Counted from the stretch's first letter, positions 1 to 9,133 are shown. The stretch: 64,000 nucleotides of DNA from Ferruginibacter albus (GCF_020042285.1 NZ_CP083388.1:1142001-1206000), one strand, 5' to 3'. Made by a program: numbers and translations. The notes: generated by a model from the letters alone, not told the origin.

Positions 1-460
1 CTTGTCCATCAGGGTTATTAGAACCTCCGTAGTCAAAGCCCTTTTGATCACCAATACAAATAAAAAATTCACTGCCGGCTGTTCCGGGGGCTTGCCGGGC
101 AAGAGAGATAGTGCCGTTTTTATGAGTAAGCTTTGTTTGTAATGTGGTTTCGTGTGGAATGCCTGAAATATTCATAGTTGGCTTTGTTTTCCAAATGCCT
201 CCTTGCAATAAAGCTGTGGATGCATTGCCTGTAGGCTGATTGTCGTCATTCAACGCCCTGTAAAAAGATGCATCTTTATAATAACCTGAATCTACATATG
301 ATAAGAATGCAGCTACACTTTTAGGTGCATTTTCAGGAAAAAGCTCCACTTCAATATCTCCAAATTTTGTTTGTATAGCTACATGAGGGTTTTTATATTT
401 TTTCCCTGTGCAGGATAGAAGCAAAACAACAGCAGCTAAATAAAAATATCGCATAAACAT
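1..460 (-). CDS. Cyclophilin-type peptidyl-prolyl isomerase lipoprotein, cut by window edge
   Basis: Reading the minus strand from ATG at 460 (or the second ATG at 454, which gives MRYFYLAAVVLLLSC) yields an open frame to base 1. It starts with a lipoprotein signal ending in LLLSC, then FGDIEVELFPENAPKSVAAF, SFYRALND, and GTAGSEFFICIG, all hallmarks of the cyclophilin fold. The enzyme isomerises X-Pro bonds; the lipobox predicts a periplasmic or envelope location. The C-terminus lies beyond the window. It is the host gene left of the island. Before integration it would have followed tRNA-Leu and hscB on the same strand. Family assignment is firm; the exact start is uncertain between the two nearby ATGs. 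Confidence 0.88.
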   Translation of the reverse strand, partial: MFMRYFYLAAVVLLLSCTGKKYKNPHVAIQTKFGDIEVELFPENAPKSVAAFLSYVDSGYYKDASFYRALNDDNQPTGNASTALLQGGIWKTKPTMNISGIPHETTLQTKLTHKNGTISLARQAPGTAGSEFFICIGDQKGFDYGGSNNPDGQ

Positions 461-502
461 ATTCTTATCAAGATAACAAGATAATAAACGGTTGGTACTT
501 TA

Positions 503-531
503 AATAAAAAAGCCGCTTTAAAAAGCGACTT
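503..531 (-). terminator. Rho-independent terminator of the original tRNA-Leu gene
   Basis: On the minus strand AAGTCGC and GCGGCTT pair (one G-U wobble) around an A/T-rich loop, followed by TTTTTT. It begins right after GGGCACCA at 543-532, the 3' terminus of a tRNA with an encoded CCA. The tRNA body is missing here, so the terminator appears to have been separated from its tRNA-Leu, now at 53245-53328. Confidence 0.75.
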
Positions 532-532
532 G

Positions 533-543
533 GTGCCCAGAAC
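533..543. other. Left attachment site of the island (11-bp tRNA-Leu core)
   Basis: GTGCCCAGAAC here is identical to 53244-53254, the 3' end of tRNA-Leu(CAA) read on the plus strand. The flanking bases differ on both sides. To its left are the encoded CCA and terminator expected downstream of a tRNA; to its right the sequence is unrelated to the tRNA. This is the structure left when an element integrates at a tRNA 3' end. The right end of the tRNA homology supplies the intact gene at 53245. Confidence 0.75.
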
Positions 544-610
544 TATCTCAAGTTCGAACTTTTCTATTGAAGATGTAAAAAATATTTTGCTGTATCAAAT
601 AGAAAATTTA

Positions 611-662
611 AGCACCTGACTCATAATCAGGGGGTCCCAGGATCGTGCCCTGGTGGGCCCAC
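611..662 (+). pseudogene. 3' part of a tRNA with CAT anticodon, orphaned
   Basis: The sequence reads AGCACCTGACT, CATAATCAGG, then a T-arm and TGGGCCCAC. It contains the D-stem 3' strand, the anticodon loop CTCATAA, a T-stem CCAGG/CCTGG with the unusual loop ATCGTGC, and acceptor strand TGGGCCC. The 5' half is absent here but present on the opposite strand at 786-751 (acceptor GGGCCCA, complementary to this one). Joined through the shared AGCACCTGACT the two halves give a complete 75-nt tRNA (Met or lysidine-Ile type). As arranged, neither half can make a tRNA alone. Confidence 0.8.
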
Positions 663-750
663 TTTAATAGGAGTAAAGGTTTCAGCAGATTTTGTTGAAG
701 CCTTTTTTCGTACAAAGGCATTGGAAAAGAAATTACAATTATTTTATAGA

Positions 751-786
751 AAAGTCAGGTGCTCTAACCAACTGAGCTATGGGCCC
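751..786 (-). pseudogene. 5' part of the same CAT-anticodon tRNA, opposite strand
   Basis: Minus-strand reading from 786 gives GGGCCCATAGCTCAGTTGG, then TTAGAGCACCTGACT: acceptor, D-arm and the first half of the anticodon stem. Homology stops at about 753, after the AGCACCTGACT that also starts the 3' half at 611. Inverting 622-752 between these 11-bp inverted repeats would rebuild an intact gene. This could be an inversion within the island or an assembly error. Confidence 0.8.
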
Positions 787-1077
787 TTCTTTGTAGCTTT
801 CAAATAGTTTTCTCTTTACAGGTCAAAATTTATTGTTTTTCGGATGACCTACAGGGTTATTTTTAACCCCGGTACTTTACGGGCTTTTTCCCCTTGCATT
901 TATTATCAAAAATATTTATGTTTGAGCGATTCTGAAAAGTCCCGCTCATTTATTCCTGTAAGTGAGAGAGGCGAAGCTATATATAAGCTAACTATAGATT
1001 ACAATCTATAATAATTGACATAATGTGTAACTACAGCACATATTTATGAATTGTGCGAAATTCTAAACAAATCCTAA
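787..1077. other. Gene-free stretch near the island left end
   Basis: No convincing ORF. A hairpin lies at 854-869 (GGGTTA, loop, TAACCC). The rest is A/T-rich. It would be the promoter side of the tRNA(CAT) 5' half on the minus strand. Confidence 0.4.
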
Positions 1078-1296
1078 ATGGCATTCACAAAAAAGACACC
1101 TTTAGAAAAGCTAGAAACTAAAATTAAAAATTTGGTTACGGACAATAGGTTTGTTAAAACATCCAAAACAGTAAAATTTGGAGGAGAAAAACTTTTTGAC
1201 TATAATAAAAGTGCTGTAAAGTATGGATATAAACGTTGTTATATTTCCACGGTACTGGGCAGGAACTCAGAATACTGCCACTCATCAATGCCCTAA
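1078..1296 (+). CDS. Small hypothetical ORF (72 aa)
   Basis: An ATG-started ORF of 72 codons, lysine-rich in its first half (TKKTPLEKLETKIKNL) and with a cysteine-containing tail. I recognise no family. It lacks an obvious ribosome binding site, and its tail (RNSEYCHSSMP) does not look like a conserved protein end. It may be a fragment of a gene decayed by insertion of the defence operon, or chance. Confidence 0.25.
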   Translation: MAFTKKTPLEKLETKIKNLVTDNRFVKTSKTVKFGGEKLFDYNKSAVKYGYKRCYISTVLGRNSEYCHSSMP

Positions 1297-1341
1297 CGTC
1301 CTGTTACCCTAAACTAAAATCCTACTTAAATTCAAACTAAC

Positions 1342-1524
1342 ATGCAAAGCTATATCACGAAATTTTTAGCAGATTGCAAGGCATACAATGCTGACAACTT
1401 TCAGCCTACCAACCCCAGCTGAGAATATCTATCATCATTTGTTCGACACTTCAACAATATAGCCTCCCATACAGATTGTAATACATTTAATTTTATCTGG
1501 CCGCATTTAAGACTCTACAATTGA
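1342..1524 (+). pseudogene. Possible decayed short gene with internal TGA
   Basis: ATG at 1342 opens MQSYITKFLADCKAYNADNF and meets TGA at 1420-1422. The same frame then stays open to 1524 with protein-like composition (EYLSSFVRHFNNIASH...). No family was recognised. It lies just upstream of the defence operon and could be a remnant of an earlier island gene. Confidence 0.25.
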
Positions 1525-1537
1525 CTGAAATATTCAA

Positions 1538-1545
1538 TATTTTTG
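1538..1545 (+). promoter_or_regulatory. Candidate -7 element of the Shango operon
   Basis: TATTTTTG matches the Bacteroidota -7 consensus TAnnTTTG exactly and lies 21 nt before the ATG at 1567. I see no good TTTG box at the expected -33 spacing, so this is a weak call. Confidence 0.3.
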
Positions 1546-1566
1546 AAATAAACATTTAGCACCTTA

Positions 1567-3570
1567 ATGACAGCAATAATCGTAATAGGAATAATAATCT
1601 TTATTGTTTATACCTTTCCCAGCAGCAAAAAACCGAATAACCAGAGTACTACTTACGCAAAATCAAATGGAAGACAAAAATCTGAAAAAGAAACAAAAGA
1701 GGAATTAATCAAAAATTTATTAAAAGATATAAAAGTAACTGTGACAACATCAGAAACTCCAAACAATTATACCGACAATTCAATTATTGATGTTACCAAC
1801 CAGCCATACAAAATAAACTCAATAAACAGCTTAAAGAAATACAGCAATGGTGTACCCTATTGGGCACACCATTATGTTTATTCCTATTCTGAAATAAATA
1901 CTGCTTCACCTGAGCAAAAATTATTTTACGACATATTTAAATCAAATTTTCTTAATAATATATGTTTGGATATAGAAGAAAACTCCAACTACGCATTTAT
2001 ACTACTCTTCAACTTGATAGATGAATATGAAAATCATAGAAATATTTCTCGTACAGAACAACAACTATATAGGCTTTCAGAAAACTACCCGAAGACAAAG
2101 TTCTATGCTTATGCAGCGCTAATAAAGAAACTACGACAACTAGATGAATATGACACGATCAATGTCCTAAGTAAAAAGGAAGGAAGTTTTTACTCTTACC
2201 GACCTTATCAATCAAATGATAATATTAATAGCTATGAAAACTATTGGGGAATAGGCACTAAATATAAAACTCAACTTAAATTATCCGAGGATGAAGTAAC
2301 CCTACTCAACAAACTTTGGTATCCCAGCAATAACTTTTGTAGTATTGAATATTGTTGTATTGAAGTCTTAAAGTTTTACCTTGTTGTAATATCAGAATTA
2401 GAAAAGAAGTATATTCAAGAAGGAACTACAATGGATGCTGAATTTTTAGCTGTTGCAGATGTAGTTGCAAGAAAGCATTTTAAATACAAGAGTGGAAGTC
2501 AAAACTATAAATATTGCATCGAAATAACGACCAAAGAATTTTATTCTCATATTTTTAAACACTGCGAAAATGCAGTTCGTGAATATTACAGACATAAACG
2601 CAAGATAAATACCGATATTTATTACACAGCACCAGAGGCTAAAACGGAATTTGAAACAAAAATAACAGCTAAAATAACAGAATTGCTGCCGGCATTAATT
2701 TCAAAAGTTACACTACCAGATGAAGCAACAGAAATTGAACTCTATTCGCAAAATACAAATCGTTGGAAAATCAAGTTTGAGGAATTAACAATAAGCTATA
2801 ATGAAAAATCCATAGAGTTTGTTGATTCAATTATTTCTCTTGGAAAACTTAATAAAAAAAATCCATCAATTGAGAATATATTTTTTGAAGCATCAAAGTT
2901 TATAGCAAAGTATGACAAGCAATCTTCCCTTACCCTATATGTTCATTATTTATATCACGACCTAAAATCAGCAACTTTTGACAACAGACAACTTACAAAA
3001 ACTATTCAGAAAAGCTTATTCAAAACAAATGAGCAGTTACACGATTTTGAAATAATTGTCAACGAACTAATTAAAGATAAAGATTTAGATAAAGCATTAA
3101 AAAGTGTCTCTAAAGTTTATGAGGTTAAGCGTAAGAAAATACAACTTGATATTGCTTCAATAAAAGAAGTTCAACAACAACACTCTGGAACAGTTAAACT
3201 TCTCAATGAATATTTAAAGGATGATTTTGAAGATGACAACAACACAATAAAATCTCAAGAAATAAGTAATGAAGAAATTAAAATTGAGATAATCCCAAAA
3301 AATGAAGAAGTTTATCAATCAACTTTTCACAGCGAATTAGCTTTTTCAGAAATACACACAACAGCATTAGAATTATTTGCTAAAAGTAATTTTTCAGTCC
3401 CTCAAAATGAACTTGAATCCTTTGCAAAATCGAAAGGTATTTTTAAAAACCAACTCGTAGAAAGCATCAATGAAAAATGCTATGATTTTTTAGATGATGT
3501 ATTGATTGAGGAAGAAGATGATTATTATATAATTAACACAAATTATTTTCAAAGTATTTCAGTAAAATGA
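1567..3570 (+). CDS. sngA: TerB-domain protein SngA of a Shango-type defence operon
   Basis: This is a 667-residue protein. An N-terminal membrane anchor (about residues 3-18) is followed by a charged linker, then a region like the TerB N-terminal domain (about 85-290, from YWAHHYVYSY through the tandem helices with LYRLSENYPK). A long helical middle follows, then a TerB-C-like end (about 570-665, with ELESFAKSKGIF, INEKCYDFLDDVLIEEEDD and YYIINTNYF). It overlaps the next gene by 4 bp (ATGA), and the third gene also overlaps, so the three form one operon. TerB-type protein + ATPase + DEAD/DEAH helicase is the published composition of Shango, an anti-phage system (from memory of the defence-system literature). 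The membrane anchor suggests action at the inner membrane. The molecular role of the TerB protein is not known to me. Confidence 0.8.
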   Translation: MTAIIVIGIIIFIVYTFPSSKKPNNQSTTYAKSNGRQKSEKETKEELIKNLLKDIKVTVTTSETPNNYTDNSIIDVTNQPYKINSINSLKKYSNGVPYWAHHYVYSYSEINTASPEQKLFYDIFKSNFLNNICLDIEENSNYAFILLFNLIDEYENHRNISRTEQQLYRLSENYPKTKFYAYAALIKKLRQLDEYDTINVLSKKEGSFYSYRPYQSNDNINSYENYWGIGTKYKTQLKLSEDEVTLLNKLWYPSNNFCSIEYCCIEVLKFYLVVISELEKKYIQEGTTMDAEFLAVADVVARKHFKYKSGSQNYKYCIEITTKEFYSHIFKHCENAVREYYRHKRKINTDIYYTAPEAKTEFETKITAKITELLPALISKVTLPDEATEIELYSQNTNRWKIKFEELTISYNEKSIEFVDSIISLGKLNKKNPSIENIFFEASKFIAKYDKQSSLTLYVHYLYHDLKSATFDNRQLTKTIQKSLFKTNEQLHDFEIIVNELIKDKDLDKALKSVSKVYEVKRKKIQLDIASIKEVQQQHSGTVKLLNEYLKDDFEDDNNTIKSQEISNEEIKIEIIPKNEEVYQSTFHSELAFSEIHTTALELFAKSNFSVPQNELESFAKSKGIFKNQLVESINEKCYDFLDDVLIEEEDDYYIINTNYFQSISVK

Positions 3571-4880
3571 TAGATAATATTAAACCCAAAGAAGCGACAT
3601 CAATTATTAATTCATTAATTGGTGGAGTAGTTCCTAAAATTGGCGTCCAACACATTACCGTTGGACGTTCTGAAGAAATCAACGCAGTTGTTTCTGCATT
3701 AGAAGATGTAAAGAATGGACATAGTATGGTGAAATTTTGGATTGGCGACTTTGGCTCGGGCAAATCCTTTATGCTTCATTTGCTCAATACAGTTGCTTTG
3801 AAGCAAAAATTTGTAGTTGCCAATGCGGATTTTACACCAGATAATCGTTTGTATTCTAATGACGGAAAAGGAGTTGCTCTCTATTCTGCCATTATGGATA
3901 ATGTTTCAATTCAAACTAAGCCAGAAGGTGGCGCATTACCTACATTACTGGAAAAGTGGATTGAGCAAAGTATAACCAAAACTGCCGACGAAAATAAAAT
4001 TTCATTGACAGATATTCGTAATGAGCAATACTTGAATCTAATTCAAAACAATATTATGAAGACTATTAATGAAATCACTGATGTAGGTAGTTTCGACTTT
4101 GGAATGGTTGTGATGAAATACTATGAAGGATATATAAAAGACGATGAACAACTAAGGAGAAATGCTTTGAAATGGCTTAAAGGAGAATATAGAACCAAAA
4201 CAGAAGCAAAACAGGACTTAGGAGTTAGAGAAGTAATTAATGATTTAAATTACTACGATATGCTAAAAAACTTCTGTAAACTCTTCGTAAGTATGGGTTA
4301 CAGCGGATTTATGGTAAATCTTGACGAAGCTATAAATCTTTACAAGATTTCAACTTCTGTAATGAGAGAAAAAAATTACGAAAAAATACTTACCATTTAT
4401 AACGATTGTTTCCAAGGAAAGGTCACTAATCTGTTTTTTAATTTTGCGGGAACAAAAGAGGTTTTAGAAAATGAGCGCAGAGGTCTTTTTAGTTATAATG
4501 CTTTAAAGTCAAGGCTTCTTACAAATAAATTTGAAACTGCTGAGATAAGAGATTTTGCACAGCCAGTAATTCGTTTAATGCCACTTGACCATAACGAAAT
4601 ATTTGTTTTACTCAAAAAGTTGAAAGCGATATTTGATTATAACTATAAAACTGAAATTCAAATAACTGATAGCGAAATTCATCAGTTTATGGAGGAGCTG
4701 TTTAACAAACCAGGCGCATCTGAATTTTTAACACCAAGAGAAGTAATTCGAGATTTTTTGAATATTCTAAATATCATTCGCCAAAACCCAACAGTCGATA
4801 AAAACAAACTATTTGGTGAACTTGAAGTTTCTGATGAAAGACCTGATGAGGTTTCATTAGACAGCATTGAAGAACTATAA
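3567..4880 (+). CDS. sngB: P-loop ATPase SngB (BrxD-like, DUF2791 type)
   Basis: A 437-residue AAA-like ATPase. Walker A is GDFGSGKS at residues 60-67. A Walker B-like motif GFMVNLDEA has the acidic pair D253-E254. The N-terminal layout (IINSLIGGVVPKIG, GRSEEI) matches the ATP-binding protein family annotated as BREX BrxD/DUF2791. BREX itself is excluded because no PglX methylase, PglZ or BrxC is present. It overlaps sngA by 4 bp and sngC by 1 bp, implying translational coupling and fixed stoichiometry. The likely role is ATP-driven loading or sensing on phage DNA together with the helicase; that role is inferred. Confidence 0.82.
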   Translation: MIDNIKPKEATSIINSLIGGVVPKIGVQHITVGRSEEINAVVSALEDVKNGHSMVKFWIGDFGSGKSFMLHLLNTVALKQKFVVANADFTPDNRLYSNDGKGVALYSAIMDNVSIQTKPEGGALPTLLEKWIEQSITKTADENKISLTDIRNEQYLNLIQNNIMKTINEITDVGSFDFGMVVMKYYEGYIKDDEQLRRNALKWLKGEYRTKTEAKQDLGVREVINDLNYYDMLKNFCKLFVSMGYSGFMVNLDEAINLYKISTSVMREKNYEKILTIYNDCFQGKVTNLFFNFAGTKEVLENERRGLFSYNALKSRLLTNKFETAEIRDFAQPVIRLMPLDHNEIFVLLKKLKAIFDYNYKTEIQITDSEIHQFMEELFNKPGASEFLTPREVIRDFLNILNIIRQNPTVDKNKLFGELEVSDERPDEVSLDSIEEL

Positions 4881-7006
4881 TGTCATTTGATTTACTTTCA
4901 GAGCCAATACGAAAATTCATTCGTGATAAGGGTTGGGAGCAGTTGCGACCTATTCAAACAGCAGCTATTGCCAAAATTTTGGCATCGGATGACAATTTTA
5001 TTTTAGCATCAAGAACAGCATCAGGGAAAACAGAAGCGGCTTTTTTACCAATTCTTTCAAAAGTTGATTTTAATGAATTAGGAGTTCAAGTACTTTATAT
5101 CTCGCCTCTAATTGCTTTAATTAACGACCAGTTTTATCGAATCGAAGAGCTTTGCAAAAATCTGGATGTAACTGTTACTAAGTGGCACGGAGAAGCCAAC
5201 AAAACAATTAAAGACAGATTAATTAAACAACCTAATGGGATTGTTTTAATTACACCGGAATCATTGGAAGCAATGTTTGTAAACAAGCCTTTTAATGTTA
5301 AACAATTGTTTTCAAATCTTAAATATGTTGTAATTGATGAAGTGCATTCATTTATTGGCACAGACAGGGGCGTTCAACTGAAATCAATTTTATCAAGACT
5401 ACAAAAAGTAAATTCAAAATCATTCAGCATAGTTGGCTTATCAGCAACAATTGGAGATTACAACGAAGCAAAGAAGTTTACAGGGGAGGAGTTAAAAACA
5501 AAAGTATTATTAGATAGAACAGCAAAAGAGATTAAAGCTCTATTTCGCTATTTCAAGAATACAAAAGAGGAGTTGTCCTTAGAGCTTTTAAAAAACTTAT
5601 ACCTTGAAACAAAAGACAATAAAGTTTTAATTTTCCCTAACAGCAGAGGACGGGCAGAAGAGGTTGCAGTTAAACTAAAAAAGATTTCAGAAAGAGTAAA
5701 AGGACACTCTAATTATTTCTCACATCATTCATCAGTTGACAGAGAAGTAAGAGAGTATGTTGAATATTTTGCGAAGAATAACAATCGACAAAATTTTTGC
5801 ATTTCATGCACATCAACATTAGAACTGGGTATTGACATTGGAACTGTTGATGAAGTTGTTCAAATTGATGCGACACACAGCATAGCCTCACTAATTCAAA
5901 GGGTTGGAAGAAGTGGTAGAAAAGAAGGAGAAAATAGTAATTTGTTTTTGTATGCAACAAATGAATGGAGTTTACTTCAATCTATAGCTTGTTGGTTATT
6001 ATACAAAGAGGGGTTCATTGAGCCGCCTCAAAAAAATGAAAAGCCCTATGATATTTTAGTTCATCAAGCTTTGTCAATAACAAAAGGGCATTCTGGAATT
6101 AGATGGGCTGAATTGATTATACAATTAAAAGAGAACTCTGCCTTTAAACTAATTGAAGTTTTTGAAATAGAACAAATACTTAATCACTTAATTGTAATTG
6201 ATTTCTTAGAAAAAATACAACATGAGGTTATAATTGGTGTCGAAGGAGAAAAACTTGTGAACAGTCGTGATTTTTACAGCGTATTTAAAACCGAAGAAAA
6301 CTTCAAAGTTGTAAATGCGGGGAATACAATTGGCGAAATACCATTTTCACCCCAAGTCATTGAAGATGAAAATATTTTACTTTCAGCTAAAATTTGGAAG
6401 ATAAAATTTGTTGATCATAAAGCAAAAAAGATAGAAGTAATTCCAACAAAAGATGGAAAGAAACCAATGTTTTTTGGTGGAGGAGGAACAATACATCAAA
6501 GAATAAGAGAAAAAATGCTTGAAATCCTTTATTCCAAAACAGAATATGATTTTCTCGACCAACCAAGTTGTGATGAAATAGAGATATTGCGAAAAGATTT
6601 CTCTGTTTTTAATATTCAAAACTTGCAAACTGACCGCCCTTTGCTTTCAGCAGAAAAACATTTACGACTCTTTACTTTCACAGGAACACGAATAAACAGA
6701 ACAATACAATTACTTCTAAATATTTCAGGAATTAAAAATATACTTGACGACCCTAGTAGCTCATTTGACATACAGGTTTCTAAACAAGAAGTAATTTCAA
6801 GATGGAATTCATTAACCTTGCTCTTTGCTGACATTGATATTCATATTTCTAACCTTTTGCAGACAAGTCCAGCATTATTAGGCTTTTCTAAATGGGGGCT
6901 TTATTTACCCGAAAACTATCAAGTTAAACTCTTAAAAGACAAATACTTTGACATCGAACAAACAACAGGACTTTTGGAGACAATGAAGCTAATCGAAAAC
7001 GAATAA
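4880..7006 (+). CDS. sngC: Superfamily II DEAD/DEAH helicase SngC (Lhr-like)
   Basis: A 708-residue SF2 helicase with all core motifs: Q-like RPIQTAAI (23-30), motif I ASRTASGKT (43-51), motif II DEVH (153-156), motif III GLSAT (186-190) and motif VI QRVGRSGR (340-347). A C-terminal region of about 350 residues resembles Lhr-type extensions. It overlaps sngB by one base (TAATG). As the last gene of the operon it is expected to unwind or translocate on DNA in the anti-phage response. No nuclease domain is visible in any of the three proteins, so interference may be non-degradative or use a host nuclease. Membership of the Shango operon is inferred from gene order and family. Confidence 0.85.
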   Translation: MSFDLLSEPIRKFIRDKGWEQLRPIQTAAIAKILASDDNFILASRTASGKTEAAFLPILSKVDFNELGVQVLYISPLIALINDQFYRIEELCKNLDVTVTKWHGEANKTIKDRLIKQPNGIVLITPESLEAMFVNKPFNVKQLFSNLKYVVIDEVHSFIGTDRGVQLKSILSRLQKVNSKSFSIVGLSATIGDYNEAKKFTGEELKTKVLLDRTAKEIKALFRYFKNTKEELSLELLKNLYLETKDNKVLIFPNSRGRAEEVAVKLKKISERVKGHSNYFSHHSSVDREVREYVEYFAKNNNRQNFCISCTSTLELGIDIGTVDEVVQIDATHSIASLIQRVGRSGRKEGENSNLFLYATNEWSLLQSIACWLLYKEGFIEPPQKNEKPYDILVHQALSITKGHSGIRWAELIIQLKENSAFKLIEVFEIEQILNHLIVIDFLEKIQHEVIIGVEGEKLVNSRDFYSVFKTEENFKVVNAGNTIGEIPFSPQVIEDENILLSAKIWKIKFVDHKAKKIEVIPTKDGKKPMFFGGGGTIHQRIREKMLEILYSKTEYDFLDQPSCDEIEILRKDFSVFNIQNLQTDRPLLSAEKHLRLFTFTGTRINRTIQLLLNISGIKNILDDPSSSFDIQVSKQEVISRWNSLTLLFADIDIHISNLLQTSPALLGFSKWGLYLPENYQVKLLKDKYFDIEQTTGLLETMKLIENE

Positions 7007-7207
7007 TATTGTATCAGTCCTTTGAGCCAACGCACCAAATCAAACCATTTGCAAGCCACATAAAGCCAACACAAAAATGAACCTTGCGAAAGAACCTGCC
7101 TCCCCACGCCTCATTTTAAATGAAAATGCATATTCTCAATTAATACATTTTAGAAGGTTTAATAATTAAAAAATTTCCATTAATCACTTATTTAAAAGAA
7201 AACATAA

Positions 7208-7405
7208 ATGGATAACGACACAAAGAAATTTCTTTTAGATACAGCAGTAAAAATCATTCAGAAAAATATTGATCAGAAAGTTATTAAAAGCTATACGCTT
7301 GCTGATATCTCATATATGTACTATGGCTTATCTGCTATTTTAGTTGCACAAGAAACAGTCGATGAAAGAGAAAGATTAGAAGCTCTTAGAAGTGTAAGTA
7401 ATTAG
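7208..7405 (+). CDS. Small hypothetical protein (65 aa)
   Basis: A 65-residue helical, charged protein (DTKKFLLDTAVKIIQKNI ... DISYMYYGLSAILVAQETVDE), ATG start, closed by a strong terminator at 7423-7460, which supports it as a transcribed gene. It sits alone after the Shango operon, 200 bp downstream. No family was recognised. Similarity to the regular short cytoplasmic proteins of the group is only impressionistic. Confidence 0.5.
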   Translation: MDNDTKKFLLDTAVKIIQKNIDQKVIKSYTLADISYMYYGLSAILVAQETVDERERLEALRSVSN

Positions 7406-7422
7406 TAGAATGTATTTGATGT

Positions 7423-7460
7423 AAAAAGAGGTGACTTAAGTACTCACCTCTTTTTATTTA
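7423..7460. terminator. Bidirectional rho-independent terminator
   Basis: AAAAAGAGGTGA (7423-7434) pairs perfectly with TCACCTCTTTTT (7444-7455) around a 9-nt loop. The A-run and T-run allow termination in both directions, matching the convergent genes on either side. Confidence 0.9.
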
Positions 7461-7465
7461 ATTAA

Positions 7466-8860
7466 TTATTGTTTTACGAATCGGCTACTCAGTACTTGTT
7501 TTCCATCTGAAAGTTGAAGAACATAAGAGCCTGTACTTAAAATATTGGTGTTTATAAATTGACCGGTTTCCCAACCCTGTTGTTTTACGACTGCGCCGTT
7601 TTGATTATAAATCGTGATTTTTCCTGTGCTTATCGAAGACTTAATCTTAATAATAGCATTGCCTTGAGTTAAAAGATTGGGGAGTAATTCTAAGCTCTGT
7701 GCTTTATCTGCTCTATCAATTATTATTACAATACTGCTTGTTGAAGTCTTGCCATCTGTATCAACTGTTTTAATACGGTAATAAACAATAGCATTATTAT
7801 CTAACGCATCGCTAAAATGATACGTATTATTTCCTTTACCTATAGCGGTTATAGTTGCTTTTTGTATAAAATGTATACCATCAGTAGATGTTTCTACCTG
7901 CATTTCCTTTGTGTTTATCTCATTTGCTGTTGTCCATTCCAGCGATGCTGAATGATTAATATTAGTTCCGGTAAAAGAAACGAACCGTAATGGCAATACT
8001 GTATTTGATTTTATATTTTGAAGTGTTATGTGATCCACTTCAAAATCGGCAGAAGTTTGTGAGGCAGTAACTGTAAAGGATTTAATGCCTTTAAAATAAT
8101 TATAATCGGGGCTATGCGCTATGTCAATAATAACTGCCTGCCCCGTAGGGTCTTCGCTTGTATATTGTACAGTAATGGAGCCTTTTGAGGTTGTAAACGT
8201 ATAAGTAATACCATCTGTAGTTTGATTGGCAAAATAAAAAGAGTTCAGGTCGAATGTATTATTCCCTTGTATCTCAAAGGTAGCTTGTGGCGTTTCGCTG
8301 GTTGTTTGTAAATAAAGCCCTTCACCTGCTATATGATCGGGTTGCCCGGATACCCATTCGCTGGCACGATGTATACCATCTGCGGAAATTTTCATAGAAG
8401 TAGATGTTGCTGTGTTACTGGCGGTAAGTACCCCGCCATCAAATCCATCATAACTCCCTGATGTAGATTCAAAATCATACGTGCCAGATACACCCGGTAA
8501 AGCCGTAGTGGTAAATGTAAGCGCGCTACCGTACGTTGCAATCGGACTAGTTGAAAGTATAGCGTATGCCCTGAAATAAACTAATGTACCGGCAGGGAAA
8601 GGTCCTGAACTAATACTCCATGTACCTTGACCCAAACCCATTACTATTTTGTTATCTGAAGTAGTCGGAGAATTTTTTGTGGTGCTCCAAACTATTCCTC
8701 TCTCTATTATAGTAAAACTGGGTGCAGCTGTAATTGTTCCTCCTAATGATGCGGTAATATAAGATACAGAAGTAGCTGCATTTGTTTTGATAGTAAAACC
8801 AGCGGCTGTAGCTGTATATGCAATTATTATTGATAATACAGAAAGGATAAGATTTTTCAT
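7466..8860 (-). CDS. Secreted T9SS cargo protein, type A-like sorting domain
   Basis: A 464-residue protein. It has a Sec signal peptide (MKNLILSVLSIIIAYTATAAG), a fibronectin-III-like beta region (about 25-125), a central jelly-roll-like domain (YDFESTSGSYDGFDGG through FEVDHITLQNI, about 130-285), a second beta region and a C-terminal domain (about 385-464). The last domain contains GKITIYNQNGAVVKQ, LSTGSYVLQLSDGK and a basic end VSSRFVKQ-like (LSSRFVKQ). That pattern is typical of T9SS type A sorting domains, so the protein is probably secreted or attached to the cell surface. Function is unknown; the middle domain resembles those of adhesins and carbohydrate-active proteins. Transcribed alone, convergent with the 7208 gene. 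Confidence 0.8.
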   Translation of the reverse strand: MKNLILSVLSIIIAYTATAAGFTIKTNAATSVSYITASLGGTITAAPSFTIIERGIVWSTTKNSPTTSDNKIVMGLGQGTWSISSGPFPAGTLVYFRAYAILSTSPIATYGSALTFTTTALPGVSGTYDFESTSGSYDGFDGGVLTASNTATSTSMKISADGIHRASEWVSGQPDHIAGEGLYLQTTSETPQATFEIQGNNTFDLNSFYFANQTTDGITYTFTTSKGSITVQYTSEDPTGQAVIIDIAHSPDYNYFKGIKSFTVTASQTSADFEVDHITLQNIKSNTVLPLRFVSFTGTNINHSASLEWTTANEINTKEMQVETSTDGIHFIQKATITAIGKGNNTYHFSDALDNNAIVYYRIKTVDTDGKTSTSSIVIIIDRADKAQSLELLPNLLTQGNAIIKIKSSISTGKITIYNQNGAVVKQQGWETGQFINTNILSTGSYVLQLSDGKQVLSSRFVKQ

Positions 8861-9133
8861 AATAGGATAGTAATTGTGATAGCTAACGTCAAAAACTGAT
8901 CGTTATTGCAACAGATGATAAGAAAATCCTATGTATTACATGATTTAAACATTTACTTATATAACTTTTGTATGAAAAGAGCTTAAAAGATAAAATTTAA
9001 AATAGAATTATTTTAGACTTATTAATTATATAAAATAATGTGTATTATGATTAAGATAAAGGCAACATTTAAGAAGATACTGCTTTGTATATTAAAGTTG
9101 AAAAGTTAATATACTATTAGTTGCAAATACTAT

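Noticed and set aside
611..786. Trans-spliced or permuted tRNA as in archaea/algae
   Set aside because: The halves share an 11-nt overlap instead of complementary leader helices and lie on opposite strands; no such bacterial mechanism is known to me, so inversion or misassembly is simpler.
3567..4880. Assignment of the ATPase to a BREX system (BrxD)
   Set aside because: No BrxC, PglX, PglZ or BrxL genes are present; the TerB-ATPase-helicase order fits Shango better.
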